DNA from: Lutibacter sp.
GTDB taxonomy: Bacteria; Bacteroidota; Bacteroidia; Flavobacteriales; Flavobacteriaceae
Assembly (NCBI RefSeq): GCF_016342705.1
Contig: NZ_JAEINV010000003.1
Span: 1-64,000, forward strand
DNA length: 64,000 nucleotides
Direction of reading: 5' to 3'
The notes beneath the pieces are model-generated. The model saw nothing but the letters and a program-made list of their open reading frames with translations, was not told where the DNA came from and made no database searches. The position numbers and the translations under genes were made by a program. Positions 1-8,234 of the stretch are shown piece by piece. Each line of letters starts with the position of its first letter. Position 1 is the first letter of the stretch.

Positions 1-80
1 CGCTTCTTAAGCGGTTTCTCTGAATAATACATAATAAGTTGATTTTGTGTCAACTTATTTTAGGACGGGACAGTTTTAAC
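1..80. other. Window edge: possible end of an upstream gene plus a small hairpin
   Basis: The plus-strand frame starting at base 1 is open for eight codons (reading RFLSGFSE) and stops with TAA at 25-27, so it could be the last residues of a gene lying left of the window. Eight residues are too few to name it. Just after it, AATAAGTTGA (33-42) and TCAACTTATT (50-59) form a 10-bp hairpin with a 7-base loop, which may be part of that gene's 3' end. Nothing else is recognised here. Confidence 0.2.
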
Positions 81-114
81 AAAAAAAGCTATTGATTTTT
101 CAATAGCTTTTTTT
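81..114. terminator. Bidirectional intrinsic terminator
   Basis: A perfect 15-bp stem (81-95 with 100-114) with a four-base loop. The A-run on the left arm and the T-run on the right arm make it usable from either side. It would end an upstream plus-strand unit and back up the tRNA-Phe terminator on the minus strand. Confidence 0.7.
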
Positions 115-137
115 GTTTCTATTAACATTATAAATTA

Positions 138-165
138 AAAAACCCAAACTTATGTTTGGGTTTTT
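138..165 (-). terminator. Terminator of tRNA-Phe
   Basis: AAAAACCCAAAC (138-149) pairs with GTTTGGGTTTTT (154-165) around a four-base loop. Read on the minus strand it lies immediately after the tRNA 3' end and ends in a U-run. Confidence 0.65.
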
Positions 166-166
166 A

Positions 167-242
167 TGGTGGTGCCTCCAGGAATCGAACCAGGGACACA
201 AGGATTTTCAGTCCTTTGCTCTACCAACTGAGCTAAGGCACC
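167..242 (-). tRNA. tRNA-Phe (GAA)
   Basis: Read on the minus strand this is a complete 76-base cloverleaf. The acceptor stem GGTGCCT pairs with AGGCACC, the D-arm contains AGCTCAGTTGGTAGAGC, and the anticodon loop CTGAAAA lies between AAGGA and TCCTT, giving anticodon GAA. The T-arm carries GGTTCGATTCC. The terminal CCA is encoded (167-169). A consensus promoter sits upstream at 259-290 and a hairpin terminator directly downstream, so it is a single-gene unit. Confidence 0.97.
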
Positions 243-258
243 ATCGCTTTAGCGGTTG

Positions 259-290
259 CAAATATAAATGTATTTTTTAGACAAATCAAA
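259..290 (-). promoter_or_regulatory. Promoter of tRNA-Phe
   Basis: On the minus strand a TATATTTG -7 box (plus 259-266) matches the Bacteroidetes TAnnTTTG consensus exactly. A TTTG -33 box (plus 287-290) lies 20 bases further up. The -7 box is 16 bases before the tRNA 5' end. Confidence 0.65.
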
Positions 291-312
291 ACAATTTTAA
301 AAAAATCTGTTG

Positions 313-320
313 TATTTTTG
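313..320 (+). promoter_or_regulatory. -7 promoter box for the coaX operon
   Basis: TATTTTTG fits TAnnTTTG exactly and lies 19 bases before the coaX ATG, implying a very short leader. No clear TTTG -33 box is visible. Confidence 0.5.
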
Positions 321-339
321 ATACTTCTTAAAAAATTAT

Positions 340-1065
340 ATGAACTTAATAATTGATTGCGGAAATACGAGAATTAAATTAGCTGTTTTTAACAATAGCA
401 AAATGATTTATAATGAAGCATTTACGACTCATAATTTTTTAGAAGAGGTTGTAAATTGTATTGAAAAGTATAAGTGTAATAATGCAATAATTTCTTCAGT
501 TGGTGATTTAAAAATTGAAGAAATAAATACAATTAAAGAAAAAATTCCACTTATTCAGGTAAATTCAACGTTGAAAATTCCTTTTTTCAACAAATATAGC
601 ACCCCAAAAACGCTTGGAGTAGATAGAATTGGATTGGTGGCTGCAGCTGTTTCTCAATTTCCAAAAAAAAATGTATTAGTTATTGATGCAGGAACTTGTA
701 TAACCTATGATTTTGTTGATGCTAAAGCCAACTATTATGGTGGTGCAATTTCTCCAGGAATTAATATTAGATATAAGTCCTTAAAAAAATTTACAAAAAA
801 ATTACCTTTGTTAAAGCCCAATTTTAATGTTCAATTAATTGGAGATTCTACAGAAACAAGCATTCATTCTGGTATAATTAATGGTGTTTTAGGTGAAATG
901 GACTCAATAATTGAAAGGTATAGAATTAAAAATGAAGATTTAACAGTAGTTTTAACAGGTGGTGACGTTAAATTCTTGTCAAATAAATTAAAAAATAGCA
1001 TCTTTGCCAATTCTAATTTCTTATTAGAAGGATTGAACTCAATTTTGACCTATAATTTAAAATAA
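340..1065 (+). CDS. coaX: Type III pantothenate kinase
   Basis: Cytoplasmic enzyme that phosphorylates pantothenate with ATP, the first step of coenzyme A synthesis. The 241 residues match the usual CoaX length. The phosphate-binding DCGNTRIK motif is at residues 6-13, GVDR at 93-96, DAGTCITYDF at 116-125 and GGAISPG at 134-140, all in the order expected for the ASKHA-fold type III enzyme. It is the first gene of a same-strand run: its TAA is followed without a gap by the ATG of the outer-membrane protein at 1066, which suggests translational coupling. Coupling of coaX to envelope genes is a recurrent flavobacterial arrangement; the reason is unknown. Confidence 0.95.
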   Translation: MNLIIDCGNTRIKLAVFNNSKMIYNEAFTTHNFLEEVVNCIEKYKCNNAIISSVGDLKIEEINTIKEKIPLIQVNSTLKIPFFNKYSTPKTLGVDRIGLVAAAVSQFPKKNVLVIDAGTCITYDFVDAKANYYGGAISPGINIRYKSLKKFTKKLPLLKPNFNVQLIGDSTETSIHSGIINGVLGEMDSIIERYRIKNEDLTVVLTGGDVKFLSNKLKNSIFANSNFLLEGLNSILTYNLK

Positions 1066-2352
1066 ATGGTAAAAAAAATAATAGTAGTATTTACAACTCT
1101 ATTTATAACAATTGGTAGTTTTGCTCAAAAAAACAACACTTCAGCATATTCTTTTTTTGGTATTGGAGATGTTAATAGCTCAAATACGGTAGAACAATTA
1201 AGTATGGGTGGTATTGGGGTTTCTTTAGATGATAGTTTTCATTTAAATTTATCTAACCCAGCATCAAATTCATCATTAAGTTTTACAACGTATGCAATTG
1301 GTCTTGAAAATAAAAATATTAGAGCAAATGATGGTACGGATAAACAAAAAGCGGCAGCAACGTACTTATCATATTTAGCTTTAGGAATTCCTTTGGGTGA
1401 AAAAGGAGGTTTAACCTTTGGATTGTTGCCAAATTCATCTGTAGGCTATTCTTTAACTTCTAATACTTATTCATCAAGTGATGAGTTAGAAGAGATAACT
1501 TTTTATAATGGAGAAGGCGGAACAAATAAAGTTTTTTTAGGATTTGGATTTGAAGTATTTAAAGGTTTTAGTGTTGGATTGCAAGGAAATTATTTATTTG
1601 GTAAAATTGATAATAGTGTAGTTAATCAAATTAAAGATGTAACATTAGCAACTAAATACCAAACAATTGCAAATGTTAAAAGTTTTTCATTAAATACTGG
1701 CTTTCAATATAAGAAGGAATTAAAAAATAAATTAAATTTGCACTTTGGAGGGAATTTTAACCTAGAAAGTGAGATTAAATCTAACGGGAATGAATATTTG
1801 TATTCTGTTTCTTTAGGTTCTTATGAAACACCAAAAGATACAATTTTAAGTACAGAAAGCGAAGGTGTTATGAAATATCCTTTGAAAAGTTCATTAGGAG
1901 TTGGAGTTGGTAAGGAAAATAAATGGTACGCAGGGATTGATTATAGTTATCAAAAAGCAATTGAATTAAGCGGTAGTGTTTTTAGTAATTATTCTAAAAT
2001 TAAATATGATGATTCTAATAAGTTATCTTTAGGTGGTTACTATATTCCAAAATACAATTCAATTACAAGTTACTGGAATAGAGTTACTTATAGAGCTGGT
2101 GTTAAATTAGAGAAAACGGGACTTTTAGTAGATGGTTTAGGAAGTGGGAATGATTTCACTGCAATTGATGATTTTGGCATATCTTTTGGTATAGGATTAC
2201 CAGTGAGTAACCAGTTATCAAATTTAAATTTAGGTTTTGAGTTTGGAAAAAGAGGTGAAGTCTCAAATGGATTAGTTAAAGAAAATTATGTAAATTTTAG
2301 ATTAAGTCTTTCGCTTAACGATAAATGGTTTAGAAAATTAGAAATATTTTAA
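1066..2352 (+). CDS. Outer-membrane beta-barrel protein, FadL/OMPP1-like
   Basis: 428 residues with a clear signal peptide (about 1-20, ending SFAQ) and then alternating hydrophobic/polar strands rich in Gly, Tyr, Phe and Asn, as in outer-membrane barrels. The N-terminal stretch SMGGIGVSL followed by LSNPAS resembles the start of FadL-type long-chain fatty acid porins. The protein ends in an aromatic (LEIF), typical of barrel insertion signals. It starts directly after the coaX stop and is followed 15 bases later by a TPR gene. The family resemblance is moderate and the substrate is unknown. Confidence 0.7.
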   Translation: MVKKIIVVFTTLFITIGSFAQKNNTSAYSFFGIGDVNSSNTVEQLSMGGIGVSLDDSFHLNLSNPASNSSLSFTTYAIGLENKNIRANDGTDKQKAAATYLSYLALGIPLGEKGGLTFGLLPNSSVGYSLTSNTYSSSDELEEITFYNGEGGTNKVFLGFGFEVFKGFSVGLQGNYLFGKIDNSVVNQIKDVTLATKYQTIANVKSFSLNTGFQYKKELKNKLNLHFGGNFNLESEIKSNGNEYLYSVSLGSYETPKDTILSTESEGVMKYPLKSSLGVGVGKENKWYAGIDYSYQKAIELSGSVFSNYSKIKYDDSNKLSLGGYYIPKYNSITSYWNRVTYRAGVKLEKTGLLVDGLGSGNDFTAIDDFGISFGIGLPVSNQLSNLNLGFEFGKRGEVSNGLVKENYVNFRLSLSLNDKWFRKLEIF

Positions 2353-2367
2353 TAAAAGAACAAGAAG

Positions 2368-3720
2368 ATGAAAAAAATGAAACAAATTTTAACAGTACTA
2401 TTTTTAGTAGTTTCGGTATCGGTTGTGTTTTCTCAAGAAGATAATAATGATTGTTATATTAAATACAATCTTTTTAAAGGAGACTACAGCTCTAAAAAAT
2501 ATGATACTGCTTATGAGAACTGGATATGGTGTATGGATAATTGTCCTACATTATCAGTAAATATTTATAAGATGGGTATTAAAATTGCTGAAGATAGATT
2601 AGAGAATGCTACTGAAGCAGATAAACCAGCTGCAAGAGAACTAGTAATGAGAGTTTATACACAAAGATTACAACATTTTCCAGACGATGCAGCTGATGTA
2701 TATAATGATGTAGCTAGCTTTAAAGCAGATCAAGGTGCTTCTGATGATGAAGTTTTTGGTTGGATTGAAAAGGCATTTAAGGCTGATGTTACTGCGGTAA
2801 ATGCTAGAAATATCTATAAGTATTTTGATATAATTTTGAATAAAAATAAAGATACTGATGCTCAAAAAGTTTTTGATACGTATGATGAAGTAAGTGAAGG
2901 TCTTGAATTAAAAAGAGAAGAATACACTAAGAAAATTGATATTATTAACGCGAAAGATTCTACTAGATTAAGTTCTAAAGATGTTAAAAATAGAGATGCA
3001 TACCAACAAGTTTTAACTAACTTATCATTAGTTGAAACAGGGTTAGATGCTAAATTATCTGCAATTTCAACTTGTGAAAACTTAATACCTTTAAATAAAA
3101 AGTATTTTGAAGAGAACAAAACAAATGCAGAATGGTTAAAAAGAGCAGTATCAAGAATGTTTAATAAAGAATGTACTGGAGACCCTTTCTACCCAAAATT
3201 GGTTGAAGCCTATGTACATGCAGATCCTTCACCTTCTGCTTCTGTTTTTTATGCAGATATCCTAATGAACAGAGGAGAAACTAACAAAGCAATGGATTAT
3301 TTTAAGAGAGCTATTGATCAGGAAACTGATACTTATAAAAAAGCTGGAAATTTATATAAAGTTGCTAGAATTTTAAGTAAGCAAGGTAGAAAAAGTGAAG
3401 CTAGAAGCTATTGTTATAAAGCATTAGATTATGCACCAACAATGGGAAAAGCCTATTTATTAATTGCAAGTATGTATGCAACTAGTGCTAATTCTTGTGG
3501 AGATGATGTAGTTTCTAAAAGAATGGTATATGTAGCTGCTTTAAATATGGCATATAAAGCAAAAGCTGTAGATCCAAGTATTAGTGGTCATGCAAATAAA
3601 TATATTGCAAGTTATTCAGAAAATATTCCAACTACAAAAGATTTATTTGTTGCGGGTGTAAAATCTGGTACATCGTTTAAAATTAACTGTTGGATTAATG
3701 AAACTGTTAGAGTTCCTTAA
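2368..3720 (+). CDS. Exported tetratricopeptide-repeat protein
   Basis: 450 residues. A signal peptide ends near SVVFSQ; starting at the second Met (2377) would give a more standard one. The C-terminal half holds helical pairs of TPR type, for example SASVFYADILMNRGETNKAM and KVARILSKQGRKSEARSYCY with the alanine/tyrosine spacing of the repeat. Several cysteines (CYIKYN, WCMDNC, CENL, KECTGD) suggest a periplasmic, possibly disulphide-bonded protein. It sits between a barrel gene and lptC, so a role in envelope assembly is a fair inference, but no specific function is recognised. Confidence 0.7.
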   Translation: MKKMKQILTVLFLVVSVSVVFSQEDNNDCYIKYNLFKGDYSSKKYDTAYENWIWCMDNCPTLSVNIYKMGIKIAEDRLENATEADKPAARELVMRVYTQRLQHFPDDAADVYNDVASFKADQGASDDEVFGWIEKAFKADVTAVNARNIYKYFDIILNKNKDTDAQKVFDTYDEVSEGLELKREEYTKKIDIINAKDSTRLSSKDVKNRDAYQQVLTNLSLVETGLDAKLSAISTCENLIPLNKKYFEENKTNAEWLKRAVSRMFNKECTGDPFYPKLVEAYVHADPSPSASVFYADILMNRGETNKAMDYFKRAIDQETDTYKKAGNLYKVARILSKQGRKSEARSYCYKALDYAPTMGKAYLLIASMYATSANSCGDDVVSKRMVYVAALNMAYKAKAVDPSISGHANKYIASYSENIPTTKDLFVAGVKSGTSFKINCWINETVRVP

Positions 3721-3760
3721 TAAATAGTTTTAAAATAGTATAATTGATTATATTTGTTGA

Positions 3761-4321
3761 ATGACAAAATCAGTTGTAAAAAATATAATAAACATTGCTG
3801 TAGTTATAACTATGGCAATGTTTTTTTCGTGTAAAAATGACGCAAAAGAAGTGCGTGATTTTTTAGCAGATAAAAATTTACCAATAGGTGAATCTTATAA
3901 TATTGACCATAAGCATACAGATTCCGGTAGAATAGATGTTAAAATGAAGGCGCCAGTAATGCTAGATTTTGACAATAGAAAGGTGCATCCATATTCAGAA
4001 TTCCCTAAAGGAATTAAAATTACGACTATTGATAAAAATAAAGATTCTGTAACTATAGAAGGTGATTATGCTAAAAATTATAGGTTAACACAAGTGTCTG
4101 AATTGAGAAATAATGTAATAATTATTAACCATAAAGAAAAAACGAAGTTAACAACGGAAGAAGTTTATTGGGATCAAAAAACACATTACTTTTTTACAGA
4201 GAAAAGATTTGTTTTTTATACTGAAACTGATACAATTAATGGAATAGGTTTTGAAGCATCTGAAGATTTAAAAAAATGGTGGGTTAAAAACCAAAGTGGA
4301 GTTATTGAAATTAAAGATTAA
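3761..4321 (+). CDS. lptC: LptC-like periplasmic lipopolysaccharide-export protein
   Basis: 186 residues that begin with a lipoprotein signal: hydrophobic run then FFSC, with Cys24 as the lipid anchor. The body (MKAPVMLDFDN, YSEFPKGIKI, ITIDKN, TIEGDYA, KLTTEEVYWDQKTHYFFTEK) follows the beta-jellyroll pattern of LptC/OstA-like proteins, in which LPS is passed from the LptBFG extractor towards LptA/LptD. Flavobacterial LptC homologues are commonly predicted lipoproteins of this size. The gene lies in the coaX run, four bases before a small membrane-protein gene. Confidence 0.8.
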   Translation: MTKSVVKNIINIAVVITMAMFFSCKNDAKEVRDFLADKNLPIGESYNIDHKHTDSGRIDVKMKAPVMLDFDNRKVHPYSEFPKGIKITTIDKNKDSVTIEGDYAKNYRLTQVSELRNNVIIINHKEKTKLTTEEVYWDQKTHYFFTEKRFVFYTETDTINGIGFEASEDLKKWWVKNQSGVIEIKD

Positions 4322-4324
4322 GAA

Positions 4325-4519
4325 ATGAATAAAATTTATAAAATATTTGAGTATGGTTATTTAATAATAGCTATTGTTTTTATTGTTGAAACAGTGTTGA
4401 GTTGGAATGCAGATAGAGAAAAAGCCTATTTAATGCTGTTATTTGCTGTAGTTGCAATTTTTATGTATTTTTTCAAAAGAAGATTTAGAAATCGAATTCA
4501 AAACCGAAATAAAAATTAA
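4325..4519 (+). CDS. Small two-helix membrane protein
   Basis: 64 residues with two predicted membrane helices (about 11-27 and 36-50) and a very basic C-terminus (KRRFRNRIQNRNKN), so both ends are probably cytoplasmic. It is wedged between lptC and the CNNM transporter, and its TAA abuts the next ATG with no gap, which supports a real translated gene. No family with a known function is recognised. Confidence 0.7.
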   Translation: MNKIYKIFEYGYLIIAIVFIVETVLSWNADREKAYLMLLFAVVAIFMYFFKRRFRNRIQNRNKN

Positions 4520-5785
4520 ATGGGGATTGATATTGTTGTTATTTTAATTTCAATTTTACTTTCAGCTTTTTTCTCTGGAATGGAAATAGCCTATGTGTCG
4601 GCTAATAAATTTCAAATAGAATTAGAAAAAAAGAAAGAAGGTTTTACTTCAAGAATATTAGGGAAGCTTACGGCAAAATCATCAAAATTTATTACAACCA
4701 TGTTGGTTGGTAACAACATTGCATTAGTAGTTTACAGTTTTTCAATGGGTAAGTTTTTAACAGATTTACTGCCAAATGGAACATTTAATGAAATTGGTAT
4801 ATTAATAATTCATACTGTAATTTCTACCTTGGTTATTTTAGTTACAGCCGAATTTTTACCGAAAGCAATTTTTAGAATTTACGCCAATGAAACGTTAGTT
4901 TTCTTAGCACCTGTTACCTATGTTTTTTATATAATATTTCATTATATATCTAATTTTATAACTTTTATTTCAGATTTCTTTTTAAAAATTATTTTTAATT
5001 CAGATAAAGATATTCAACAAACAGAATTTAGTAAAGAAGAACTTGGAAATTATATTTCAACCCAATTAGAACATTCTAATGGTAGTGATGATGTAGATTC
5101 TGAAATTCAAATATTTCAAAATGCCCTAGAATTTGATACTGTAAAAGCACGTGAAATAATGATTCCAAGAACTGAAATTGTTGCAGTTGATATTAAGGAA
5201 AATATTTCGGCCTTAAAAAAATTATTTATTGAAACAGGATATTCTAAAATATTGGTGTATAATGAGTCTCTTGATGATATTTTAGGATACGCACATGCAT
5301 TTGAATTATTTAAAAAACCAAAAAATATTAAATCCATTCTATTACCTGTAGAATTTGTTCCTGAAAGTATGATGATTAATAATGTTTTAAACATTTTAAT
5401 TAAAAAGAAACGAAGTATTTCTGTTGTTTTAGATGAGTTTGGAGGAACATCAGGAGTTATTACTGTAGAAGATATTGTAGAAGAGCTATTTGGTGAAATA
5501 ATTGATGAACACGATACTGTAGAGCTTTTAGAAAATCAAATTAATAATCGTGAATTTGAATTTTCAGCGCGCTTGGAGGTAGATTATTTAAATGAGAATT
5601 ACAATCTAAATATTGAAGAAGATGAAGCTTATGAAACCTTAGGAGGCTTTATAGTTTATCATAACGAAGACATTCCAAAACAAGATGAAATAATTAAAAT
5701 TAACAATCTTCATTTCAAAATGTTAAAGGTAGATTCTTCAAAAATCATGGAAGTTTATGTGAAAGTAATGGATAAAGCTGATTAA
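4520..5785 (+). CDS. CNNM/CorC-family (hemolysin-type) transporter
   Basis: 421 residues. Residues 1-150 form the DUF21/CNNM membrane domain (SAFFSGMEIAYVSANK, NNIALVVYS, AEFLPKAIFR). A pair of CBS domains follows, starting near MIPRTEIVAVD (214) and ending with the hallmark DEFGGTSGVITVEDIVEELFGEI. The last 80 residues match the CorC/HlyC C-terminal domain. Such proteins are linked to magnesium or cobalt efflux; gliding protein GldE of flavobacteria belongs to the same superfamily, but nothing here proves that identity. It starts directly after the preceding stop codon. Confidence 0.88.
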   Translation: MGIDIVVILISILLSAFFSGMEIAYVSANKFQIELEKKKEGFTSRILGKLTAKSSKFITTMLVGNNIALVVYSFSMGKFLTDLLPNGTFNEIGILIIHTVISTLVILVTAEFLPKAIFRIYANETLVFLAPVTYVFYIIFHYISNFITFISDFFLKIIFNSDKDIQQTEFSKEELGNYISTQLEHSNGSDDVDSEIQIFQNALEFDTVKAREIMIPRTEIVAVDIKENISALKKLFIETGYSKILVYNESLDDILGYAHAFELFKKPKNIKSILLPVEFVPESMMINNVLNILIKKKRSISVVLDEFGGTSGVITVEDIVEELFGEIIDEHDTVELLENQINNREFEFSARLEVDYLNENYNLNIEEDEAYETLGGFIVYHNEDIPKQDEIIKINNLHFKMLKVDSSKIMEVYVKVMDKAD

Positions 5786-5840
5786 TTGAAAAATTATATA
5801 AAAAACTCATCCAAATACTGGTTAATAATATTCAATTAAC

Positions 5841-5871
5841 TTTCATAATTAAATACTAAATTGTATTTTCG
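5841..5871 (+). promoter_or_regulatory. Probable promoter of the PpiD-like gene
   Basis: TTTC (5841-5844), 19 bases, then TATTTTCG (5864-5871), one base off the TAnnTTTG box. It lies 26 bases before the ATG in the only sizeable gap upstream of the gene. Confidence 0.45.
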
Positions 5872-5897
5872 CAAACTGTAATAAAAGAAATAATATA

Positions 5898-8060
5898 ATG
5901 GCAATTTTATCAAAAATTAGAGATCGTTCAATGTTTTTAATCCTAATTGTAGGATTAGCGTTATTTGCATTTGTACTTGATCCAAGCTCAATTCAAAATT
6001 TTTTCAGTTCAAGCAAAATTAATTCAATAGGTCAAGTTAATGGAGATGATATTGATAGAGAAGAATTTGCACAACAAGTAGAAGCTTATAGAACACAAAG
6101 CGGAGGAAGAGCAACTCAAATGCAAGCTGTAAACGCTGTTTGGAATGCTATGGTAAGTGAAAAAATGTTTGCAAACCAGTTAGAAAAAGCTGGTATTGTA
6201 GTTGGTGAAAAAGATATTTGGGACGCGATGGTTTCTTTACCTGAAGTACAAAATTCTCCTATGTTTAAAAATGAAGCAAATTTATTTGACGAAGAAAAGT
6301 TAAAAGAATATATTGCTAATTTAAAGGACGAGGCTGAAGCAGGTAATAAAGAAGCTTGGGTAAATTGGTTAGCTACAGAAAAAAACATTAAACAAAATTT
6401 AGAGCGTCAGGCATACACATCGTTAGTGAGTGCTGGTTTAGGTGCATCTTTAGCTGAAGGTAGACGAGATTATTTATCTCAAAACACCAAAATAGATGCT
6501 GAGTATGTTTTTGTTCCTTATTCTTCTATAAGTGATAGTTTAACTGTTGTTTCAAGAGATGAGATTAAAAAATATCTAGAAAATAACACTAAGAAATTTA
6601 AGTCTGAAGCTACACGTTCCTTAGAATATGTAAAATTTGATATTGCTCCTTCAGAGAAAGATGATGCAGAAGTGAAAAGTGTAGTTGAAAGCTATATTAA
6701 CGATAGAGAAGAGTACAGTAATGCTGCTAAAACTACAGTTCAAATTGCAGGATTAAAAACAGCTACTCACTATGAGTCTTTTATGAATGACAACAAGTCT
6801 GATTTACCAATGACTGAAGGTTATAAATATAAAAATCAACTTCCTGCAACAATTTCAGAAGAAATTTTTGCAGCATCAAATGGTGATGTTGTAGGGCCTT
6901 ATAAAGAAAATGGTTTTTATAAAATTTCAAAAGTTATTGAGACTGTTCAAATTGCAGATTCTGTTAAATCAAGTCACATTTTAATTCCATTTGTTGGAGC
7001 TACTCGTTCTACTTCATTAAAAACTAAAGAAGAAGCAAAGAAATCTGCTGATAGTGTGTTTGCTTTAGTAAAAGGTAATAAAACTAAATTTGCTGAAATA
7101 GCTGATGAAATTAATACTGATGGAACAAAAGGAAAAGGTGGTGATATAGGTTGGATTAGAAAAGATCAAGCATTTTCGCAATCTTTTGATAAGGATTTTG
7201 CAAACTTTATTTACAAAAATAACGCTGGTACAATGGGAGTTGTTGAAACTGCATTTGGTTACCATGTAATTAGCGTTGATGAGCAAAAGAAAGCAGAACC
7301 AGCTGTTAAATTAGCTACATTCTCAAGATTAATTGAACCTTCTGAAGAAACAGAGAATGCTATTTTTGAAAGCGCTGAAACATTAGCGTCTAAATTAGCT
7401 GGTGAAGGTAATCTAGAAGATATTGCTAAAGAAAATGGCTACAATGTTCAATCAGCCTTTAATTTAAAAGCATTGGATGAAAATTTACCAGGGTTACTTA
7501 ACCAACGTCAAATTGTAACTTGGTCTTTTGATGCTTCAAGAGAAATTGGTGATTCTAAAAGATTTGATTTTGATGTGAATGGAAACAGAGGTTATGTGGT
7601 TGTTGTTTTAAAAAATAAAACAGATAAAAACGGTACTGTAATAACTTCAGATTTAATTGCGCAAATTCGTCCTGAACTTATAAATAAAAAGAAAGCTGAA
7701 TTAATTAAAAAGAAAATGACAGGAGCTACCTTAGAAGAAGTTGCAAAAAATTCTAATTCAACTGTTAGTGCGGCTTCATTAATAACAATGGCTAGCCCAT
7801 TAATCTCAGGAGTTGGAAATGAGCCGGGAGTTGTTGGAGCTATGTCTACTTTGGGAGTTAATAAAGTTTCTAGTTTAATTGAAGGTGATAAGGGTGTGTT
7901 TATTGTAAAAGTAACGAATAGACCTAATCCAGCTGAATTGGAAAATTATGATAATTTCCGTAAACAAATTGTTGCAAAATTAGGAGCAAGAAGTTATCAA
8001 TTGTACCAAGTGTTAGAGGATAATGCTGATATTGTTGATAATAGAGCTAAATTCTTTTAA
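5898..8060 (+). CDS. PpiD/SurA-type periplasmic peptidyl-prolyl isomerase
   Basis: 720 residues anchored by one N-terminal helix (FLILIVGLALFAFVL, about 13-27), as in PpiD. A SurA-like N-terminal chaperone domain follows (IGQVNGDDIDREEFAQQV, then AVNAVWNAMVSEKMF). One parvulin-type PpiC domain occupies about 355-465: SSHILIPF, FAEIADEINTDGTKGKGGDIGWI and FGYHVISV are its core. The C-terminal 250 residues resemble a second, degenerate parvulin-like region. It would help fold outer-membrane and secreted proteins at the periplasmic face of the inner membrane. It has its own promoter and a strong terminator. Confidence 0.88.
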   Translation: MAILSKIRDRSMFLILIVGLALFAFVLDPSSIQNFFSSSKINSIGQVNGDDIDREEFAQQVEAYRTQSGGRATQMQAVNAVWNAMVSEKMFANQLEKAGIVVGEKDIWDAMVSLPEVQNSPMFKNEANLFDEEKLKEYIANLKDEAEAGNKEAWVNWLATEKNIKQNLERQAYTSLVSAGLGASLAEGRRDYLSQNTKIDAEYVFVPYSSISDSLTVVSRDEIKKYLENNTKKFKSEATRSLEYVKFDIAPSEKDDAEVKSVVESYINDREEYSNAAKTTVQIAGLKTATHYESFMNDNKSDLPMTEGYKYKNQLPATISEEIFAASNGDVVGPYKENGFYKISKVIETVQIADSVKSSHILIPFVGATRSTSLKTKEEAKKSADSVFALVKGNKTKFAEIADEINTDGTKGKGGDIGWIRKDQAFSQSFDKDFANFIYKNNAGTMGVVETAFGYHVISVDEQKKAEPAVKLATFSRLIEPSEETENAIFESAETLASKLAGEGNLEDIAKENGYNVQSAFNLKALDENLPGLLNQRQIVTWSFDASREIGDSKRFDFDVNGNRGYVVVVLKNKTDKNGTVITSDLIAQIRPELINKKKAELIKKKMTGATLEEVAKNSNSTVSAASLITMASPLISGVGNEPGVVGAMSTLGVNKVSSLIEGDKGVFIVKVTNRPNPAELENYDNFRKQIVAKLGARSYQLYQVLEDNADIVDNRAKFF

Positions 8061-8082
8061 TTAGAATTTACTACTTAAACAT

Positions 8083-8117
8083 AAAAAAAGACCGAGATAA
8101 ATCTCGGTCTTTTTTAT
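8083..8117. terminator. Intrinsic terminator after the PpiD-like gene
   Basis: AAAAAAAGACCGAGA and TCTCGGTCTTTTTTATT form a G+C-rich stem with a four-base loop and T-run. It lies 22 bases past the PpiD stop and can also work from the minus strand. Confidence 0.8.
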
Positions 8118-8176
8118 TTAATGAATTGTTGGTTCACAAGTTATTTTTTTAAATAAATACATTTATAGTGATAAAA

Positions 8177-8205
8177 AAAACCAGAGAATTCAATTCTCTG
8201 GTTTT
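8177..8205 (-). terminator. Intrinsic terminator after rho
   Basis: AAAACCAGAGAATT pairs with AATTCTCTGGTTTT. Read leftward it lies about 30 bases past the rho stop and ends in a U-run. Confidence 0.7.
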
Positions 8206-8234
8206 ATAAATTATAACCTTAAAAAGTGATTATT

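Noticed and set aside
2668-3119. Two minus-strand frames inside the TPR gene
   Set aside because: Antisense shadows of a well-supported gene, with no family resemblance, promoter or codon pattern of their own.
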